Source of the DNA: Corynebacterium stercoris
GTDB lineage: Bacteria; Actinomycetota; Actinomycetes; Mycobacteriales; Mycobacteriaceae
NCBI RefSeq assembly: GCF_024160105.1
Contig: NZ_JAMFTQ010000021.1
Location: 1 to 35,276, forward strand
Length of the DNA: 35,276 bases
Direction: 5' to 3'
The notes beneath the pieces are model-generated. The model made no database searches, was not told the DNA's origin, and saw only the letters and a list, made by a program, of their open reading frames with translations. Below, one piece after another: positions 31,133 through 35,276 of this stretch (its first letter is position 1; each line of letters starts with the position of its first letter). Made by a program: the position numbers and the translations under genes.

Positions 31133-32710
31133 CTACCCGCGGTGGATATTGATCAGCACACCGCGGATGCCGGAGTGGAAACCGTCGCGCAGGTTCACGC
31201 GCTGCGCTTCAGACAGGGTGTACTCGTGCAGTGTCTCGCACGCGAACTGCAGCAGCGGGCGGTCGATCTCCGGGGGCAGGCCGCCGCCGGAGAGCATGTG
31301 CGCCTTGTCGCGCTGCTCGGAGGAGGCGGCGTTCTCGTACCACCAGGCGGCGTACTGCTGGCCGACGTCGTAAGGCGTCTGGAACCCGGCAGAGGACCAC
31401 ACCTCTTCCGGCAGCGGCACGTAGCGCGAGCGCAGCTTGCGGCGCGGCGCCATCATGGACGGCTTCGGCGTGGGCTTGGGGCCCGGCTTCGGCACATCCG
31501 CAGCCTCCGGGTTGGAAAGCTGTTGGTTGCCCGGCTGGTTGGACTCGTTGTTCGCCTCGACCTGCGCCTCAGACGGCTCGTCGAGCTCCGGCGCGGCGGG
31601 GGAGTGTGTGCGCTGGTCGGAGCGCACGGTGCCCGTCACCGGGCCCTGGGCTGGGGCTTGCGCTTGCCGACGCGCAGCTTCCGCCACCATCGCCGGAGAC
31701 GGCGTCGGGATGTCCCTTACCTCGTGAGAATCGGTCTCGCACTCGGCGCACTCCGGATCATGCTTGGCGCTGGCGTCGGCCCCGCCCGCAGCCTGATCGC
31801 CAGCAGCCTGATCGCCAGCAGCCCCGCCAGCCGCAGGCTTCACCGGCCCGGCCTCGCGCCCAGCCTCGCGCCCAGCCTCACCAGCAGCCTCCCCACGCGA
31901 AGCCTCCGCGCGCTCGGCCTGCTGCGCAGCGGCACGGGCGCCGAACACCTTGAGGTGCTCCAGGCCGTCAAGCTGCTGGAAGCCGGTGCCGCCGTCGTCG
32001 TCATCGTCGTGGCTGGCGCTGCGGGGGTTGGCCTCATCGCTGTCGTCGTCAGGCGCGCGAAGCGGCTCCGGCCCGTACCCCGGCACGGCGGTGGGACCCT
32101 GGTCTTGGTCGACAGGTTCGGCGTCGGAAAGCGGGCGCTCCCGGATTGTCGGCGGCAGCGGGCCTTCGAGGACCTGCAGTTGCATGGCGTCCGAGAAGTC
32201 CTCGCGGGGGTCAATGATGGTCGTCGTGTCGCAGGCGTGGCGCAGGGCGGAGGACATGGAGTCCCATCCGAAGCCGTAGAGGTGGACGCGAATGCCCATG
32301 TCGGCGGCTTCTTGCACGCCCGGGATCATGTCCGCGTCGCCGGAGACGAGGACAAAATCGCTGAACTGGCCGCGCGTGGCGTTGAGCACCAGGTCGGCGA
32401 CAAGGCGGGTGTCCACGCCCTTCTGGGTGCGGCGCTCGCCCCACTCGATGAGCTGCCCCGTGCGCAGCTGCACGCCCGCGCACGCGCGGAGCGCGCGCTG
32501 GTAGCGGTGGGGGCCCGAGTCGGGGATGCCGTCGTACCAGAACTGGCGGTGAACGGGTTGGTTGAGTTGCTGGGTAATCATGTTCCCGAGGGTGGCCACC
32601 ACCTCGGGGAGGTCAATTTCTAACTGTGCGCGGGCGCCGATCTCCCACGAGTTGTAAAAGCTCGCGAGCAGGTACGACGTGTCCACGAACACCACTGTGC
32701 GTTCAAGCAT
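31133..32710 (-). CDS. NYN-domain (PIN-like) putative RNase with disordered middle
   Basis: 525 residues. The N-terminal 165 or so are a NYN/LabA-type PIN fold: VVFVDTSYLLASFY (Asp10), FWYDG (Asp60), QKGVDTRLVADLV (Asp100, Asp106) and VLVSGDADMIPGVQEA (Asp125, Asp127) make the metal-binding acidic pocket expected of a nuclease. Residues about 190-430 are low-complexity, rich in Pro, Glu and Ala, with short repeats (AGREAGREAGREAG and AAGDQAAGDQAAGG). A folded C-terminal domain (about 435-525, RSRYVPLPEEVWSSAGFQTPYDVGQQYAAWWYEN) ends the protein and is of a type I do not recognise. ATG 32710 has AGGAG very close (2 nt), so the start is slightly uncertain. The target RNA is unknown. Confidence 0.8.
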   Translation of the reverse strand: MLERTVVFVDTSYLLASFYNSWEIGARAQLEIDLPEVVATLGNMITQQLNQPVHRQFWYDGIPDSGPHRYQRALRACAGVQLRTGQLIEWGERRTQKGVDTRLVADLVLNATRGQFSDFVLVSGDADMIPGVQEAADMGIRVHLYGFGWDSMSSALRHACDTTTIIDPREDFSDAMQLQVLEGPLPPTIRERPLSDAEPVDQDQGPTAVPGYGPEPLRAPDDDSDEANPRSASHDDDDDGGTGFQQLDGLEHLKVFGARAAAQQAERAEASRGEAAGEAGREAGREAGPVKPAAGGAAGDQAAGDQAAGGADASAKHDPECAECETDSHEVRDIPTPSPAMVAEAARRQAQAPAQGPVTGTVRSDQRTHSPAAPELDEPSEAQVEANNESNQPGNQQLSNPEAADVPKPGPKPTPKPSMMAPRRKLRSRYVPLPEEVWSSAGFQTPYDVGQQYAAWWYENAASSEQRDKAHMLSGGGLPPEIDRPLLQFACETLHEYTLSEAQRVNLRDGFHSGIRGVLINIHRG

Positions 32711-32802
32711 GGCTCCTAAATTCCGATTCTTTTCGTTGCTAATTTTCGTTTTCTGCGCCCTCGGGAGGGTCTAGATGGCAACCAGTGTACGGAAATTCAC
32801 TC

Positions 32803-32853
32803 TTGCGCCCACCCTGCAAACCTGTTAGACAGTTAGTTACTGCAGTAACTAAC
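32803..32853 (+). promoter_or_regulatory. Promoter and perfect 22-bp operator of the GntR-ABC operon
   Basis: -35 TTGCGC (32803-32808), 17-bp spacer, -10 TAGACA (32826-32831). Immediately after lies a perfect palindrome, arm GTTAGTTACTG (32832-32842) with its exact complement to 32853, covering the expected transcription start. This fits repression by the regulator encoded 28 bp downstream, the usual autoregulation of YtrA-type GntR proteins. Confidence 0.8.
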
Positions 32854-32880
32854 CAACGGAGCGGAAAGGAGGTCCAGGCC

Positions 32881-33255
32881 ATGAACTCTGATGCGGAGCC
32901 GCTGTTTGTCCAGATCGCCCGCTTCATCGAGGACCTCATTATCGATGGCGCGCTCGAGCCCGGACAGCAAGCCCCGTCGACCAACCAGCTCGCGGAGTTC
33001 CACGAGATCAACCCGGCGACAGCACGCAAGGGCTTGACCCTGCTTGTCGACGCCGGGGTGCTCGAAAAACGCCGCGGCCTCGGCATGTTCGTCACGGAGG
33101 GGGCGCGGGCGCGGATTCTTCGCAATCGTCGGGAAGCATTTGCCGGCGCCTTCATCGCCCCGCTCATCGACGAAGCCCTGCACCTCGGCTACGCGCGCGA
33201 GGACCTCCACACCCTTATCGACCGTGTCGCAGAAAGTAGAGGCATGTACCAATGA
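32881..33255 (+). CDS. GntR-family regulator, YtrA type
   Basis: 124 residues: a GntR winged helix (EPLFVQIARFIEDLIIDGALEPGQQAPSTNQLAEFHEINPATARKGLTLLVDAGVLEKRRGLGMFV) with only a short helical C-terminal part (about 50 residues), the hallmark of the YtrA subfamily that controls ABC transporter operons. ATG 32881 has AAGGAGG 8 nt upstream; the frame opens at 32785 without a site. It overlaps the ATPase gene by 4 bp (ATGA). It probably represses its own operon through the palindrome at 32832-32853. The inducer is unknown; cell-wall-active compounds are typical for the subfamily. Confidence 0.9.
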   Translation: MNSDAEPLFVQIARFIEDLIIDGALEPGQQAPSTNQLAEFHEINPATARKGLTLLVDAGVLEKRRGLGMFVTEGARARILRNRREAFAGAFIAPLIDEALHLGYAREDLHTLIDRVAESRGMYQ

Positions 33256-34088
33256 ACCAGATCGTTTCCGCGCGCGGCTTGCAGCGCAGCTTCGGCAAGA
33301 AGGCCGTGCTCAGCGGCGTCGACTTCGAGCTCGCGCCGGGCGGCATCCACGGCCTGCTGGGCCGCAACGGCGTCGGTAAATCCACGCTGCTGAGCATCAT
33401 CGCCGGGCAGCTCAAGCCTTCCGGCGGCGAGATCGCCGTCTTCGGCGACGCGCCCTTCGACAACGCCGCGGCGATGGACCGCACCGCGCTGACCGGCGTC
33501 GATGTCGCGTACCCGACGTCGTGGAAGCTGCGCGACATCCTCGCCGCCGCATCCATGCGCTACCCCAACTGGGACCGCACGCTTGCCGACGAGCTGCTCG
33601 CCGACTTCACGCTCGGCGAGGCCGCCAGCGCCACCTACGGCAACCTGTCCCGCGGCCAGCGCGCCATGACCGGCATCGTGGTCGGCCTCGCGTCCGGCGC
33701 TGAGCTCACGCTTCTCGACGAACCCTACGTCGGCCTCGACACCCACAACACCCAGGTGTTTTACCGTCATCTGCTCAATCTGGGCGATTCCGGCCGCACC
33801 ATCATCATGGCCACGCACCACATCGAGGACGCCGCCAAGATCCTCGACACCGCGATCATCCTCGGCCGCGACGGCCGCATCGCCCGCCACATCAACGCCG
33901 AGGACGCCGACAGCTTCCTCGTCGCGTCCGGCACCGGCGAGCTCGACGGAGCCCTTGCTTTCCGACGTTCGGATGCCGGCACCCACGCCCTCATCCCCGC
34001 CTCGCTCGAATCCGGCCTAGGCGCCGGCACCCGCGTGCGCCCCGCCGGCCTCGACGACGTTATCGAGGCCTACCTGGAGGTGTCCTAG
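33252..34088 (+). CDS. ABC transporter ATP-binding protein (YtrB-like)
   Basis: 278 residues. Walker A GRNGVGKST (37-45), signature LSRGQ (132-136, a variant of LSGGQ), Walker B ELTLLDEP (151-158) and switch ATHHIED. The fold and the YPTSWKLRDILAAASMRYPNWD stretch resemble ATPases of YtrA-controlled exporters. Residues after about 220 form an accessory domain. It energises the permease encoded 4 bp downstream. Its start overlaps the regulator stop (ATGA), so the three genes form one transcript. The transported substrate cannot be told. Confidence 0.9.
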   Translation: MNQIVSARGLQRSFGKKAVLSGVDFELAPGGIHGLLGRNGVGKSTLLSIIAGQLKPSGGEIAVFGDAPFDNAAAMDRTALTGVDVAYPTSWKLRDILAAASMRYPNWDRTLADELLADFTLGEAASATYGNLSRGQRAMTGIVVGLASGAELTLLDEPYVGLDTHNTQVFYRHLLNLGDSGRTIIMATHHIEDAAKILDTAIILGRDGRIARHINAEDADSFLVASGTGELDGALAFRRSDAGTHALIPASLESGLGAGTRVRPAGLDDVIEAYLEVS

Positions 34089-34092
34089 AACC

Positions 34093-35154
34093 ATGGCGAC
34101 CCGCATGACCCATCTCGGCCCCGGCTTCTTCTGGCAGCAGTTCAAGGCCGGCCCGAAGTCCCGGGTGCTCACGCTGCTGTTCTTCGGCGTGCTCTTCATC
34201 CTCGCCGGACCTTTAGTGAGTCCGTGGACAGCCGCAGTGTCCACGTTCATAACAGTGCCCGTGTTCTTCTACGCACTGTTCCCCGAGCCCGGGGCGCTGC
34301 AGGCCCTCGGCATGAACCGGGCGCGCGCCTCGCAGCTCCTCGCGTATGCGCTGGTCCCTGCAGTACTCATCCCAGCCGTGGCCTGTCTGGCTTACAACCC
34401 GAACTGGATCGGCGCGGCTGGCGCAGGTATCGCAATTGCCGTGGGGCTGCTCCTCTTCTTTGTGTGCCTGCCCAACGACAGCACCCGCCCGCAGAGCCCC
34501 GCCGCGATCGTGGGGGAGGAGTCCGGCCGCGCCCCGCTCCGCGATACCCCGTTCACCCTCTTCTGGCGCCGCAACCTCATCTGGGCCCTCGTCGCTGGCG
34601 CCCTCACCGGCCTGCTGATGCCGCTGTCCGTCTTTATCGACACCAGCTTCCTCGGCGCCTTACTCTCCACCGTGCCGGCGCTAGTCCTCTGGGCCCGCGT
34701 ATCCGGTGGCTCCGAGATGCGCGCCCAAACGTGGCAAGCCCTCGGCCTTCCGCGCAAGCAGTGGCTCACTACCAGCGTCAGCGTGGTTCTCGCGGCGAGC
34801 GCCCTCTTCGCGATCTCCGGCTCCGCCGTCGCCGCCATCATCAGCCGATTCGTCGAGGTCCCAGCCTCTCCCGTCCAGGCGATCTGCTTCGCCGCGCTGA
34901 TGGGCATCGTCGCGTCCCTCCTCGCGCTCGCTGGTACCGCCAGCTGGGATTGGCTCGTCCCCGTCGCGTTACTTAGCTTCTGGATTCCGCTGCGCTACCC
35001 GATGGACCCCCGCGAACCCTTCGCCCTCGGCGAGTACGCGATCCTCGGCGGCATCCAGGGCGGTATCGCGCTGCTCATCGCCGTGGTTCTTCTCTGGCGC
35101 TACGTCAGCGGCCGGGGCAACCTCCGGCGCGGCGAATCCGCACTCGGACTCTAA
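34093..35154 (+). CDS. ABC transporter permease (polytopic membrane protein)
   Basis: 353 residues with about nine or ten hydrophobic helices, beginning VLTLLFFGVLFILAGPL near residue 25 and ending YAILGGIQGGIALLIAVVLLW near 335. Weak similarity in plan to YtrC/D-type permeases; no named family is certain. A cytoplasmic charged loop (about 130-160) splits the protein into two halves. ATG 34093 follows the ATPase stop by 4 bp, with GAGGTG upstream. As the third gene of the GntR operon it is the likely membrane partner of the ATPase, working as a homodimer since no second permease follows in the window. Confidence 0.8.
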   Translation: MATRMTHLGPGFFWQQFKAGPKSRVLTLLFFGVLFILAGPLVSPWTAAVSTFITVPVFFYALFPEPGALQALGMNRARASQLLAYALVPAVLIPAVACLAYNPNWIGAAGAGIAIAVGLLLFFVCLPNDSTRPQSPAAIVGEESGRAPLRDTPFTLFWRRNLIWALVAGALTGLLMPLSVFIDTSFLGALLSTVPALVLWARVSGGSEMRAQTWQALGLPRKQWLTTSVSVVLAASALFAISGSAVAAIISRFVEVPASPVQAICFAALMGIVASLLALAGTASWDWLVPVALLSFWIPLRYPMDPREPFALGEYAILGGIQGGIALLIAVVLLWRYVSGRGNLRRGESALGL

Positions 35155-35165
35155 CGCTTTTCGAC

Positions 35166-35239
35166 GTTTGTTTGTGTGTTTGTTGGTGTGTGGTTTGTGG
35201 GGTTGTGCTGGGGGTTTGTGTTGTGTGGGTGGGGTGTGT
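35166..35239 (+). repeat. G/T-only low-complexity tract with possible G-quadruplex
   Basis: For 74 bases the plus strand has only G and T apart from a single C at 35208. Four runs of three or more G (35199-35202, 35210-35214, 35227-35229, 35231-35234) could form a G-quadruplex with loops of 7, 12 and 1 nt. It lies 11 bp after the permease stop. No gene is visible from 35155 to the window end. Confidence 0.6.
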
Positions 35240-35276
35240 AACTTAGTTCGAGTCAGCGCGACCGACAACGCCCCGC

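Noticed and set aside
35241..35276. tRNA-like end (TTCGAGTC) at the window edge
   Set aside because: No acceptor stem or cloverleaf can be formed from the visible bases.

Overview
The window looks like chromosome from a high-GC Corynebacterium. It carries the actinobacterial block penicillin-binding protein, GT87-type membrane glycosyltransferase, rpsF, ssb, rplI, dnaB, with rpsR absent from the ssb-rplI interval. It also has a DUF5318 gene, a MarR regulator next to a universal stress protein, and many leaderless starts (a TANNNT box 7-8 nt before the start codon). These assignments rest on reading the sequence and on family knowledge; no database search was run.

Layout. 1-115: tail of an IS30-type transposase. 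287-8612 (minus strand): a lipid-catabolism island in two transcription units. Unit 1 is thiolase, enoyl-CoA hydratase, alpha-methylacyl-CoA racemase, a second crotonase and an MpaB/latex-clearing-like (DUF2236) oxygenase. Unit 2 is acyl-CoA dehydrogenase and acyl-CoA synthetase. Each unit starts from a promoter whose -35 box and spacer palindrome are nearly identical (30 of 31 bases), so both probably answer to one repressor that is not in the window. 8702-11863: nnr and a DUF1846 gene, back to back with facing leaderless promoters. 11906-12062: a hairpin-rich repeat element. 12112-14085: HTH protein, PIG-L deacetylase, TrhO. 14113-16156 (minus): small membrane protein, universal stress protein, MarR regulator. 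16250-24581 (plus): DUF5318, PBP, GT87 protein, small membrane protein, rpsF-ssb-rplI, a terminator, a small membrane protein, then a 479-bp DnaA-box-rich gap before dnaB. 24578-29229 (minus): copZ, copA, a NiaP-like transporter and a YhfC-type intramembrane protease, packed like an operon. 29410-30881 (plus): thioredoxin and PspA, each with a good terminator. 30945-31083: a second, inverted copy of the repeat element. 31133-32710 (minus): NYN-domain protein. 32803-35154 (plus): a GntR/YtrA-type regulator with a perfect 22-bp operator, an ABC ATPase and a permease, followed by a G/T-only tract.

The points most worth following are the dual-promoter island joining an MpaB-type oxygenase to a racemase and beta-oxidation enzymes, the two-copy structured repeat family, and the DnaA-box cluster in front of the replicative helicase gene.
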